Positions 1 through 7,460 of a stretch of 64,000 nucleotides of DNA are shown piece after piece. The DNA is from Prostheceraeus crozeri. Its lineage: Eukaryota; Platyhelminthes; Polycladida; Euryleptidae. The position numbers and the translations under genes were made by a program. The notes under the pieces were generated by a model that made no database searches, had not been told where the DNA came from, and saw only the letters and a program-made list of their open reading frames with translations. Each line of letters starts with the position of its first letter. Position 1 is the first letter of the stretch. The stretch is from NCBI GenBank assembly GCA_907163375.1, contig CAJQUW010003405.1, positions 1-64,000 of the forward strand, given 5' to 3'.

Positions 1-345
1 AAATCATGACCGTTCCAGGACACTGAAAATCATAAAAGTTAAGAATCTCAAATTTGTGAATTACAATTTTTACCTTGAAAATCATGACCGTTCTAGGACA
101 CCGAAAACCCGGACACCGAAAAAATCATAAAAGTTGAGAATTTCAAATTCATGAATTTTATCCATCTTTCAGGTTTTTAAAATATATCATGTGACTAGCG
201 AACCGAAGGTTCAGGGCTTCGCCGTTAAAAATATTTCTTTAAAAATGGAAGAAACAAAAGTGGAAGGAACTTCAGAAATGGATGAAACAAAAGTGGAAGG
301 AACTTCAGAAATGGAAGGAACCTCAAGAATATATCCTTCGTTATC
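1..345 (+). repeat. Left TIR of the Polinton (partial)
   Basis: Base 1 pairs with 18766 and base 345 with 18439 on the opposite strand. The arms differ by an 18-bp in-frame indel in the GTSEM-coding stretch, a one-base A-run change near 120 and a few substitutions. The arm contains two copies of a GACCGTTC(C/T)AGGACAC motif, near 8 and 86. Its outer end lies outside the window. Confidence 0.92.
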
Positions 346-448
346 TCAATTAAACTTTTACGGAGCAGCGTGTCTTCTTTCTTTTTCTCTCTCTCTCGTT
401 CCTGTCTGTTACAGGAATATTGTATTCACAATGACATGCATTCTTTAA
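191..448 (+). pseudogene. TIR copy of the 5' end of the two-pass membrane-protein gene
   Basis: The first ~50 codons are the left-TIR twin of the gene at 17808-18575 (same start, and the same EGTSEMDET-type repeats with one extra unit). Homology stops at 345, after which the frame runs into unrelated sequence with no transmembrane part. This is therefore a truncated 5' duplicate created by the TIR. Whether it is translated is unknown. Confidence 0.6.
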
Positions 449-862
449 AACAATTGCTTGTCTTCAATGAGAAAAAATCCCATATGCTTTTAATATAATG
501 ACCTTGAACGCTAATGGAAAAATACACCAACTGTCGCACCATAATCGACAGCCATGTCGACAAACTTTCTGACATCGGCGCGACAGTTGGTGTATTTTTC
601 CATTCAAGCAATGTCGCATGAATGATTGTTATTGAAACCAAAATGAAGAGAAATGCTCATTCATTTCTCTTCTCTCTCATATGTCTATTGTGTTTAGATT
701 GTATTTGTTCTTTTGTTTTCATAGTGTGAATGAGATTTCACAACTCGCATTATGCGCTATTGTCTGTGATTTCCTTCACCCCTATCAGCTGAAACAATTT
801 TAGCAGCTGCTACACGCTAATTCTTTTGAGAAAGTTCTGAAATAGATTTTATTCCATTTAAA
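346..862. other. Non-coding stretch with a perfect 25-bp inverted repeat
   Basis: I see no convincing gene. A perfect inverted repeat (AATGGAAAAATACACCAACT and five more bases at 513-537, partner at 580-604) encloses a 42-base loop, so the stretch can form a long hairpin. The segment looks less AT-rich than the rest of the element and may be an insertion. Confidence 0.5.
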
Positions 863-1000
863 ATGAGAAACATTAGAGACATTCTAAAAATATACGGCAA
901 ACAAAACCACATTAAATTTCGATTTAAATGAGATTGCTAAGCAATTGGGAATAAAGAATTGACACATATTGATGAGTAATGACTTACTATTGATAAAAGA
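863..1000 (+). pseudogene. Degenerate duplicate of the protease gene 5' end
   Basis: The ATG at 863 and following bases align with the start of the protease gene at 1292: ATGAG(A/C)AACAT, then TTTCGATTTAAAT, GATTGCTAA, CAATT and AATAAAGAATT in the same order and spacing. Stops and indels break the frame after about 20 codons. It is a partial duplication, about 430 bp upstream of the intact gene. Confidence 0.75.
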
Positions 1001-1084
1001 TGTACGAAACACCAACTTTACTAATACAATGCAACAATGTAACGTTTAAATTTAGATTAAATTAAATCATTTCAAAATTGAATA

Positions 1085-1255
1085 AGTAGTAAAGAAAGAC
1101 ATCATTAGAGACCAGTTTTTAATCAATACCCCCCTCCCCCAAGTAGTAAGGAAAGTCATCATTATAAAAATGTTTTAAATCAATACCCTTCTGACTAAGT
1201 AGTAAGGAAAGACATCATTAGAGAACAGTTTTAAATCAATACCCCCCCTCTGACT
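1085..1255. repeat. Three ~60-bp tandem repeats upstream of the protease
   Basis: Each unit reads AAGTAGTAA(A/G)GAAAG(A/T)CATCATTA, then an AT-rich spacer with TTTAAATCAATACCC and a C-run. Units start near 1085, 1141 and 1196. They sit between the protease pseudo-duplicate and the intact protease gene. Confidence 0.85.
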
Positions 1256-1291
1256 TCTAGGGGCTCCCTTAAGAAATTTTTTTATTATAAA

Positions 1292-1753
1292 ATGAGCAAC
1301 ATAAATGAGTTTTTTAAATTATATGGAACACAGACAACAACGAATTTCGATTTAAATAAGATTGCTAATCAATTAGGAATAAAGAATTTTCATGTTCTAA
1401 TGAGAAACGAATTACAATTCCTAAAAAATAGGCCAACAGGAACCTTCAGTTCCCGGAACAAAGTTCCATCAATAATTGTAAATTTCATAACGAATCTTCA
1501 CACTTCAGACCAAAACGGCGTACATTGGTCAGCAGGTATCTTTAGTAAAAACGGAGATAATTATTATTTTGACTCATACGGGCTTCCACCTAAAAATGAA
1601 GTAAAAGAATTACTTGGAACGGGAACATACAATACGTTTCAAATTCAAAAACCGGGAACAACTTATTGTGGACAATTATGTCTTTATGTTTTATTTAAAT
1701 TACAAAAAGGAGTACCATTTCTAGATATTATGTTAGAGTTAAACAATCTATAA
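1292..1753 (+). CDS. PRO: Adenain-like (Ulp1-fold) maturation cysteine protease
   Basis: The protein has 153 residues. Catalytic landmarks appear in the expected order: His78 in GVHWSAG, Asp94 in YYFDSYG, and Cys126 in TTYCGQLC, with Gln residues just upstream (117, 119) suited to the oxyanion hole. This H-D-Q-C layout matches adenovirus protease and Ulp1-type enzymes. In Polintons such an enzyme is thought to process capsid precursors in assembling particles. The gene is the only rightward one at the left end and faces the integrase gene tail to tail, with 34 bases between stops. It is short for the family and has no extra C-terminal domain. Confidence 0.9.
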   Translation: MSNINEFFKLYGTQTTTNFDLNKIANQLGIKNFHVLMRNELQFLKNRPTGTFSSRNKVPSIIVNFITNLHTSDQNGVHWSAGIFSKNGDNYYFDSYGLPPKNEVKELLGTGTYNTFQIQKPGTTYCGQLCLYVLFKLQKGVPFLDIMLELNNL

Positions 1754-1787
1754 CTCAAGCGAAGCTAGCTAAAGCGCCACCTAAAGG

Positions 1788-3122
1788 TTAAAGCTCTGTT
1801 TTCTGTAATTCATTTTGATAAAAACGGCCTCTGATATCCTCATTATCTAAATCTTTAATTTCATAAGTAATCGGATAACTTTGATTTATTTTGCAAACTT
1901 CAAATATTTCTTTAGTCCAATAGCCAACAAAGCCTTTTTCAAATTTATTCTTATATTTAAATATTCTAACTCTATCTCCAATTTTAAATTTCGGCTTAAG
2001 TTTCTGCAAATTCGGATTACTCTCATTGGAATAATTATTCTCGAATATTTTCTTTCGTATTAAATCAGGGTCGTCAGAAGCATTCTTTGGGGTTTCTTCA
2101 ATACCTGAATGAACTTTATTATTGTACTGCTCTACAATTCCTGGTAATATTTTTAACCATTTCTGATTTCCTTGCTGAGTAAATTTTTTGAAAATTATAT
2201 TTTTCAACGTCCGATTGAATCTTTCTATCACTATATTTTTTCCTGCGTTTTCAGTTGAATAAACAGTTTCAAATAGTGGCTGAACATTTCTGTTATAAAA
2301 TTCCGACCCTTTATCAACAAACAATTTTTTTGGCTTTCTATTACTTTCTTTAAAGATTTCTTCAAACGCATATTTAACTGATAGACCACTTTTATTTTTT
2401 AAAGGTTTTACCCAAGCATATCGTGTATATAAATCTATAACGGTCAATGCGTATTTGTAGTCAGACTTTGTCTTAGAACCTTCGGTTCGGTCCCTTTCAT
2501 TCGGCATATGAATAAGATCAGCACTCCAAATATCATCTTTATTAAATACTTTTACTTTTAATAAATATTTAGGCTTTCTATATTCTTTATGAATTTCAGA
2601 TGCATAAACGTCTGAATTATGATTTTCATTTAAACCCTGACCGAATAATATTTTAGCTTGTAAAGCTTTCTTAACAAACATTCTTTCAATTTTTTCTCTA
2701 AATGTAGGATTTTGAATACTATCTAATTCTTGAATCATCTTCTTATCAGCTGCATGACGAGAACTTAGATCATGATTTCGATAAGCTAAATCATGCCTGT
2801 AAGCGGCGGCATCTACTCTATTTATTGGTTCTTCACCTGGTTTCGGATTATTATTCTCATCTAGTCTTATATCTAATCGAGTTCCTGGACCAGTATATGA
2901 ATGACCAGGAAGATGTTTTTCTTTCGAATATTTACTCCAAATAAATCCAGGAAAGTTTTCTAATGTTTTTTGTATATCACCACCGAAGTGGTATGGAACT
3001 TTGTTCTTGTCACCTCCAATATGCTGACAGTTTGAGTTTTTATTTTTGTTTAATAGATAATTCAATAAATCTAAATTAGAAATTTTTAATTTAGTTAAAT
3101 TTTCGGAATTTGTAGAATTCAT
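1788..3122 (-). CDS. INT: Fusion of parvovirus-type phospholipase A2 domain and rve integrase
   Basis: The protein has 444 residues. Residues ~68-130 carry a secreted-PLA2 signature: calcium loop YTGPG (76-80), then NRVDAAAYRHDLAYRNHD with the HD catalytic pair (110-111) and HDLAY, as in parvovirus VP1 unique regions. Residues ~195-345 form a retroviral-type integrase core with D202, D270 (FVDKGSEFYN) and E300 (VIERFNRTLK). The D270-E300 gap of 29 residues is shorter than the usual ~35. Residues ~376-440 (KFKIGDRVRI...) resemble the SH3/chromo-like tail of Polinton integrases. Integrase would insert the element. PLA2 could disrupt membranes during entry, an inference from parvoviruses. It is the last gene of the leftward virion block. 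Confidence 0.9.
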   Translation of the reverse strand: MNSTNSENLTKLKISNLDLLNYLLNKNKNSNCQHIGGDKNKVPYHFGGDIQKTLENFPGFIWSKYSKEKHLPGHSYTGPGTRLDIRLDENNNPKPGEEPINRVDAAAYRHDLAYRNHDLSSRHAADKKMIQELDSIQNPTFREKIERMFVKKALQAKILFGQGLNENHNSDVYASEIHKEYRKPKYLLKVKVFNKDDIWSADLIHMPNERDRTEGSKTKSDYKYALTVIDLYTRYAWVKPLKNKSGLSVKYAFEEIFKESNRKPKKLFVDKGSEFYNRNVQPLFETVYSTENAGKNIVIERFNRTLKNIIFKKFTQQGNQKWLKILPGIVEQYNNKVHSGIEETPKNASDDPDLIRKKIFENNYSNESNPNLQKLKPKFKIGDRVRIFKYKNKFEKGFVGYWTKEIFEVCKINQSYPITYEIKDLDNEDIRGRFYQNELQKTEL

Positions 3123-3192
3123 TTTAAAAGATAAAAAAATTTAAAAGATAAAATAAAAGTTTTACCGAATCGGAGCGAAGCTCCTCAGGTTA

Positions 3193-3735
3193 TTACCTTA
3201 TCATACTAGGACTTAGATATATTCCAGAACCATCTTTAGTTTCTTTAATTTCAATTAAATCATCAACATTGTGGAGAATATTTTTAAGAACTCGTTTTCC
3301 TTCATCAACTAATTTTAATTTACTAATAAAATTATCTACTACTCCTTTTCCTTCGGGCGAAGCCCTGGAAGACATCTCCGTTGACCCATGAACCGATGTC
3401 CCTTCACCCCTAGCAACTTTCTCTAACTCTCTATTATGACGTTTTTGTTCTTCTAATGCTGCCTTCTCTGATTTATTTTTATTTACTGCTTGGACAATAC
3501 CAGCTGTCCCACCTGCAACACTTCCTGCTGCAGCTATGCCACCTATTATTAGTGGAATTAATGGGAGAATACCGCCATTCTTTTCTTCTTGTAATTGAAT
3601 ATTCTCTATCATTGGTTTACTTATGTAATACTTTTTTTTGTTAATCGTAATAGTTTTAGGGGTATTTTTGTCAACAATATTACGTAATTTTAATTCAACA
3701 GTTTTATTATTAATATTACTTTTCGCTTGCGACAT
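3193..3735 (-). CDS. Small virion-core candidate with Gly/Ala-rich hydrophobic segment
   Basis: The protein has 180 residues. Residues ~53-85 form a Gly/Ala-rich hydrophobic stretch (GGILPLIPLIIGGIAAAG and onward), followed by a charged coiled-coil-like part (NKNKSEKAALEEQKRHNREL). The N-terminus is basic and polar. Adenovirus-like elements encode small proteins of this style (pX/pVI-like, membrane-active) next to the capsid gene, but no sequence signature proves it. The stretch near residues 110-126 (GSTEMSSRASPEG) is encoded by a short repeat that also occurs between genes (see 3358). It lies between MCP and PLA2-integrase in one leftward array. Confidence 0.7.
   Translation of the reverse strand: MSQAKSNINNKTVELKLRNIVDKNTPKTITINKKKYYISKPMIENIQLQEEKNGGILPLIPLIIGGIAAAGSVAGGTAGIVQAVNKNKSEKAALEEQKRHNRELEKVARGEGTSVHGSTEMSSRASPEGKGVVDNFISKLKLVDEGKRVLKNILHNVDDLIEIKETKDGSGIYLSPSMIR
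3358..3401 (-). repeat. 44-bp mobile palindromic repeat, in-frame copy
   Basis: The 44 bases here are identical to 5989-6032, which is intergenic. The repeat includes a GGGCGAAGCCC hairpin (on the + strand, extending a few bases outward) and GACATC/GATGTC arms. Here it is translated in frame within the 180-residue protein. The SSRASP codons recur in PolB at 12270-12287. Confidence 0.85.
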
Positions 3736-3933
3736 TTTTAATAAAAAATTTTAAGTTATCAAAAATTTAAATCTATTCTAGTTATGAAAAAATTTTAAGT
3801 TAAGAATTTTTTTAATCTATTCTAGTTATGAAAAAATTTTTAAGTTAAGAATTTTTAAGTTAACAAAAATTTTAATCTATTCTAGTTATGAAAAAAATTT
3901 TAATTAACCTATCGGAGCAAAGCTCCTCTGGCT
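3736..3933. repeat. Tandem repeats and palindrome between MCP and the next gene
   Basis: Three AT-rich units containing TCTATTCTAGTTATGAAAAA recur near 3772, 3817 and 3876. They lie upstream of the 180-residue gene on the minus strand and may hold its promoter. At 3911-3942 a 32-base palindromic repeat (ATCGGAGCAAAGCTCCTC, then TGGCTTTAGCCGAT) overlaps the MCP stop codon. The same repeat recurs at 18845-18876. Confidence 0.75.
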
Positions 3934-5268
3934 TTAGCCGATCCTAACCATCTTTCCATTAAGAATTTCAATAGAATATTTTGCATCTTCTAGCAATAAA
4001 CCATAAGCCATCAATGAAGTTGTGGAATCTTTTTTTTCAATATTAATTGTTACATCACAACCATTTTTAATAATATCTTCTGATTGTGCACTTAAATCGA
4101 AGCAGAAAATTGGATATAAATGTCTCCAATCTCCAGGAGTTAATTGTGGTTCAACTCCAAATTCTATACAAAGATTTCTATAAGAATCATATCCTTCCAT
4201 AAATTGATTATTGGTATCATCGAATCTTAATGGATCAATTGGATATCGAGTTTGATTTAATGAAACTTGTAAACTTCGAATTGTATTAATATGGAAGATA
4301 TTATTGTTCTTATCAAAACTTGGAGAATTATTTCTTTGAAATGTTAGTAATAAATATCTTGGAGTATTCGCAGTTCTAGTAAAATGCCAGTTAAATCTTT
4401 GTTCGGAAAAAGTTACTGAACTAGCAGTTCTCTTTAGAAAATTAACTGGAATTGGTTTGTTAGTATTTAATCTTTTTGCAATAGCTGTTTCAACCTCTAA
4501 ACTAGGAGTAATATGCTTAATCCACCATTCAAGTCTATCAATTTTTAAATATGCTTTTTTCCCAGTCTTACCAAAAAAGATTAATTCATTATTTGCTGTA
4601 CGATGAATTATTAATTTAAATTTTAATTGATATGATATTTTATCATAATCTAAATAACCGAATAATGGAGACAATGACCAATTTACTGTCTGTTTACTTT
4701 TTTTGTTAAATTCACGTCTTTCTTTATATGCTTCATTATTTGTTTTATTTAAATGTTTTGCAATATTTTCTACATCTTTCGCAATTCCTGCGGCATCTGT
4801 TCCAGCGTGAGTTAAATCATCAATAATTATACCATCATTAGTATCAGGAAACCAACCTTCGATTTCATACTTTTTATTATTTTCACCAATTGTTACAAAT
4901 CTAAGCATTGTATCAATTACACCTGGGGAATCACTTATTGTTTCTATATTTTGAGTTGCAACATCTAAACGCATTTGTGTAAATAAACTTGGGAAAAAAT
5001 TATTCTCTAGTGTAATATTATCGGTATCTGGTAATGGTGTTGTAAAATTAGCATCACTATATAAAGAATATTCGCAGTGTAAAAATGAATCAGGTAAATA
5101 TAAATAACTCTGCTGATTATCAACTTCAAAGATTAAATCTCCTCCAGTGTTTACTCTACTGGAAGATCCGGGATTCATAGCAATTCTTATATAGTCATTC
5201 TTTTTTTGATTGTAACTGGTGAACGGGGGATCATCTAATCTAAATTTATTTTCGATAAGCGAAGACAT
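3934..5268 (-). CDS. MCP: Major capsid protein (double jelly-roll type)
   Basis: The protein has 444 residues. It begins with a polar segment, then GGDLIFEVDNQQSYLYLPDSF, and alternates short beta-prone stretches with loops (RLEWWIKHITPSLEVE, PRYLLLTFQRNNSP), ending in a VTINIEKKDSTTSLMAYGLLLE-type strand. It resembles the F54H12.2-like proteins that serve as hexon-like capsid proteins of animal Polintons. I recognise this by style rather than by a catalytic motif. It lies where the capsid gene is expected. The shared upstream motif at 5282-5295 suggests a late promoter. The last codons and stop fall inside a palindromic repeat. It is somewhat short for the family. Confidence 0.8.
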   Translation of the reverse strand: MSSLIENKFRLDDPPFTSYNQKKNDYIRIAMNPGSSSRVNTGGDLIFEVDNQQSYLYLPDSFLHCEYSLYSDANFTTPLPDTDNITLENNFFPSLFTQMRLDVATQNIETISDSPGVIDTMLRFVTIGENNKKYEIEGWFPDTNDGIIIDDLTHAGTDAAGIAKDVENIAKHLNKTNNEAYKERREFNKKSKQTVNWSLSPLFGYLDYDKISYQLKFKLIIHRTANNELIFFGKTGKKAYLKIDRLEWWIKHITPSLEVETAIAKRLNTNKPIPVNFLKRTASSVTFSEQRFNWHFTRTANTPRYLLLTFQRNNSPSFDKNNNIFHINTIRSLQVSLNQTRYPIDPLRFDDTNNQFMEGYDSYRNLCIEFGVEPQLTPGDWRHLYPIFCFDLSAQSEDIIKNGCDVTINIEKKDSTTSLMAYGLLLEDAKYSIEILNGKMVRIG

Positions 5269-5281
5269 TTTTATAAGAAAT

Positions 5282-5295
5282 AATTTGACTTTTTG
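5282..5295 (-). promoter_or_regulatory. Shared upstream motif of MCP
   Basis: AATTTGACTTTTTG on the + strand is identical at 5282-5295 and 5942-5955. In each case it lies 13-14 bases upstream of the start codon of a leftward gene (MCP and the 181-residue virion protein). The identical word and spacing argue for a common promoter or leader element. Confidence 0.6.
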
Positions 5296-5330
5296 TTTTT
5301 CTCACAGATAGAAAAAAAATTTTTATTAAA

Positions 5331-5395
5331 TATAATTTTAGAATTTTACTAAATATAATTTTAGAATTTTACTAAATATAATTTTAGAATTTTGC
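5331..5395. repeat. Three AT-rich ~23-bp tandem repeats
   Basis: AAATATAATTTTAGAATTTT recurs three times directly downstream of the 181-residue gene (its stop overlaps the last unit) and upstream of the MCP promoter motif. Confidence 0.8.
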
Positions 5396-5929
5396 TAGAC
5401 CAGCTCCGCTACAGCTTTGCTGGTTAGACAGAAGGTTGCTGCTCACGCCATTACCTCTTATTTCTTCAATTGTTTTTTCATTATGTTTACTATCAGACGG
5501 AGCTCCGCTCCTCAAGGTTTCCCCAACAGCTATGTTAGCAATTTTGTTTTTTGTTTCATCTGAAAGTTTTTTTAATTTTTTTAGTTCTTCAGAATCATTC
5601 TTGAGTTTACGAATAGCTTCTAGTTGTTTTAATTCGTTTTGTGATTTAACAGCATTTGATATTGCACTAGCTGTACTACCTATAGCAGCTGCTCCTTTTG
5701 CAGCAGATGTAATCAAATCTTTATTATTTTTAATTAAGTTAACGATACTACCAATACCAGAAAAGATGCCATCCCCTTCTTTTTGGACGGCACCTGCGGT
5801 GCCTAGGAACTTTTCTGTTCCGACTGTTTCTCTATTATCATAATGATAAACAGGATTCATACGTGGTTCATGAGAAATTTTTTGATTTGAAGCAAAATGT
5901 TTAAGATTGTGTTTATAAATTATAGGCAT
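5384..5929 (-). CDS. Virion-core candidate with amphipathic/hydrophobic segment
   Basis: The protein has 181 residues. Residues ~53-95 (GDGIFSGIGSIVNLIKNNKD, then AAKGAAAIGSTASAISNAVK) form an amphipathic, Gly/Ala/Ser-rich helix region, followed by a charged coiled coil (ELKQLEAIRKLKNDSEELKK). Such a membrane-active segment plus helix resembles adenovirus pVI-like internal proteins, but this rests on composition only. Two short palindromes lie inside the coding sequence (CGGAGCTCCGCTCC near 5499 and GGCACCTGCGGTGCC near 5786). It shares the AATTTGACTTTTTG upstream motif with MCP. Confidence 0.7.
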   Translation of the reverse strand: MPIIYKHNLKHFASNQKISHEPRMNPVYHYDNRETVGTEKFLGTAGAVQKEGDGIFSGIGSIVNLIKNNKDLITSAAKGAAAIGSTASAISNAVKSQNELKQLEAIRKLKNDSEELKKLKKLSDETKNKIANIAVGETLRSGAPSDSKHNEKTIEEIRGNGVSSNLLSNQQSCSGAGLAKF

Positions 5930-5941
5930 TTTTTAGGAATA

Positions 5942-5955
5942 AATTTGACTTTTTG
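5942..5955 (-). promoter_or_regulatory. Shared upstream motif of the 181-residue virion gene
   Basis: This is the second copy of AATTTGACTTTTTG, 13 bases upstream of the start at 5929. The match to the MCP copy is exact over 14 bases. Confidence 0.6.
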
Positions 5956-5969
5956 GGAAAAATATAAAT

Positions 5970-6032
5970 ACGGGTGAAGCGCGAAGCGCGAAGCCCTGGA
6001 AGACATCTCCGTTGACCCATGAACCGATGTCC
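5970..6032. repeat. Palindromic repeat cluster, intergenic copy
   Basis: GAAGCGCGAAGCGCGAAGC is followed by the 44-bp unit 5989-6032, identical to 3358-3401. It lies between the small gene at 6050-6223 and the start of the 181-residue gene, just upstream of that gene's promoter motif. Confidence 0.85.
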
Positions 6033-6049
6033 ATTATAAAAAAAAATGT

Positions 6050-6223
6050 TTATTTTTTGTTCTTAACTTTTGCAGATTGCGTTTTTGGTTTAACTTTATC
6101 AGGAACCAAACCTGCATCAATCATTCTTTTTATTCTATGATTTTCTTTCATAATATTTCTTTCTTTTATTAACTCTTCTAATTGTTTAATTCTTTTAAAA
6201 TTATTAGCTCTAATTTTATCCAT
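6050..6223 (-). CDS. 57-residue basic protein, paralogue of the N-terminus of the gene at 14939
   Basis: An open frame runs from ATG at 6223 to TAA at 6050. The protein starts MDKIRANNFKRIKQLEELIK and ends in a Lys-rich tail. Its first ~42 residues align without gaps to the first residues of the 278-residue protein at 14939 (MDKVRADNFKRIKQLDELIK), at roughly two-thirds identity, including the shared RNIMKENH. The match proves the frame is real or very recently was. Function is unknown; the sequence is strongly helical and basic. It belongs to the leftward virion array. Confidence 0.75.
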   Translation of the reverse strand: MDKIRANNFKRIKQLEELIKERNIMKENHRIKRMIDAGLVPDKVKPKTQSAKVKNKK

Positions 6224-6383
6224 TTTTAAAATTATATACTTTTATATACTTTTATATATTTATACTTTTTTTATTTTTAAAATTATATTTATATTTTTGT
6301 ATTTTTTAAATTATATTTATATTTTTTATGATTTTTATTTTTTGTAGGTAAAAAATATTTAAATTAATATTTACAATACTCGT

Positions 6384-6854
6384 TTAAGATTTACGTTTAT
6401 GAATATCTAACAACTTCGAGATAACTTTATTAATTGCCTGTTGCACTTTATCTATTGCGTCAAGCAGCGTGTGATGTACTTTAATTTCTCTTCTATTAAC
6501 TTGCATTTTCTGCTGATTAATCTTCAACGCCGTTTTAAGAGCATTTAACTTAATTTTAAGAACATCTAATTGTCTTTTAACAGCATCTAACTGTTCTTTA
6601 TTTTCTTTAGAGTTTTCTTGTAAATTTTTCTTTAATTCATTTTCTAAATTGATTTTAAGAGTTTTCATTTTATCAACTTTTTCATTAAGTGAGTTTACTT
6701 CATTTATTATTCTATTCATCTTTTTCATTTGTTGAGTAATTTTAGAACTCAATTCATCAACACTTTTTTGGAATGTAGTTTGTAACTGTTTTAAATTTTT
6801 TTTAATTCTTTCAGGTAGTTTTTCTATTTCATCTTCTAATTGTTCTTTTAACAT
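6384..6854 (-). CDS. Coiled-coil protein
   Basis: The protein has 156 residues. Nearly the whole chain is Lys/Glu/Leu/Asn-rich heptads (LEDEIEKLPERIKKNLKQLQ and MNRIINEVNSLNEKVDKMKT) with no Cys, hydrophobic segment or enzyme motif. It sits directly downstream of the fibre-like gene in the leftward array, 56 bases apart. A structural virion stalk or scaffold is possible, but the sequence shows only the coiled coil. Confidence 0.7.
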   Translation of the reverse strand: MLKEQLEDEIEKLPERIKKNLKQLQTTFQKSVDELSSKITQQMKKMNRIINEVNSLNEKVDKMKTLKINLENELKKNLQENSKENKEQLDAVKRQLDVLKIKLNALKTALKINQQKMQVNRREIKVHHTLLDAIDKVQQAINKVISKLLDIHKRKS

Positions 6855-6910
6855 TTTTATCTGATGTTTATTTTTAATGACTGCAGATTTTAAATTTAAA
6901 GAAAGTAATA

Positions 6911-7270
6911 TTAAAATTTTTGATTGTTCTGAAATCTTTTTAAAAGTTTTGCTATATCTGCTTCTAGCTCTCTATCCTTTTTATCAAGTTTTAATAATTT
7001 TTCGTTTAATGATTTGTCATTAAGTTTAAGCAACTTTAATTCGTTCATCAGCGGAACCAAAACATCGTTTATATATTTTTCTTTTAATTCATTGATTTGC
7101 GTATCAACATATTGTTTATTTGTTAACTCTGTATTTTGTTGTGGAAGAATAGAAAGATGTAATGGTCCAGATAAAACGTCTCCAGTTTTCATGATATAAT
7201 TTTCTATCTCTATTTCTAATTCACGATTATTCGGGATATATGCACCTCCACCAACATTTGGTAACATCAT
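6911..7270 (-). CDS. Fibre-like protein with phage tail-fibre motif
   Basis: I chose the start at 7270 (MMLPNVGGGAYIPNN). The open frame extends to 7351, but those codons lie in AT-rich tandem repeats. The product is about 119 residues. Residues ~25-55 read YIMKTGDVLSGPLHLSILPQ, then NTELTNKQYVDTQINEL. This GD.L.G.L...TeLTNKQYVD pattern is typical of phage and dsDNA-virus tail fibres, where it forms the trimeric shaft base. A coiled coil follows. It is the first gene of the leftward array and may be a receptor-binding or stalk protein (inference). Confidence 0.7.
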   Translation of the reverse strand: MMLPNVGGGAYIPNNRELEIEIENYIMKTGDVLSGPLHLSILPQQNTELTNKQYVDTQINELKEKYINDVLVPLMNELKLLKLNDKSLNEKLLKLDKKDRELEADIAKLLKRFQNNQKF

Positions 7271-7460
7271 TTTTAAACAATAAAAATAAAATTTTTTCTG
7301 ATTATAAAAAATACATAAATTATAAAAAATACATAAATTATAAAAATACATAAATTATAAAAATACATAAATTATAAAAATACATAAATTATAAAAATAC
7401 ATAAATTATAAAAATACATAAATTATAAAAAATAAAATTTTTCCTAATAAAAATAAAAAA
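7271..7460. promoter_or_regulatory. Divergent intergenic region of AT-rich tandem repeats
   Basis: Around ten copies of a ~15-base unit (ATACATAAATTATAAAA) fill 7308-7435 between the divergent starts of the fibre-like gene and the zinc-finger gene. The region separates the two transcription blocks and is the natural place for a bidirectional promoter. It could also serve in replication. Confidence 0.7.

Noticed and set aside
5436..5843. Plus-strand frame of 135 codons opposite the 181-residue virion gene
   Set aside because: It is the antisense shadow of a gene supported by its neighbours and upstream motif.
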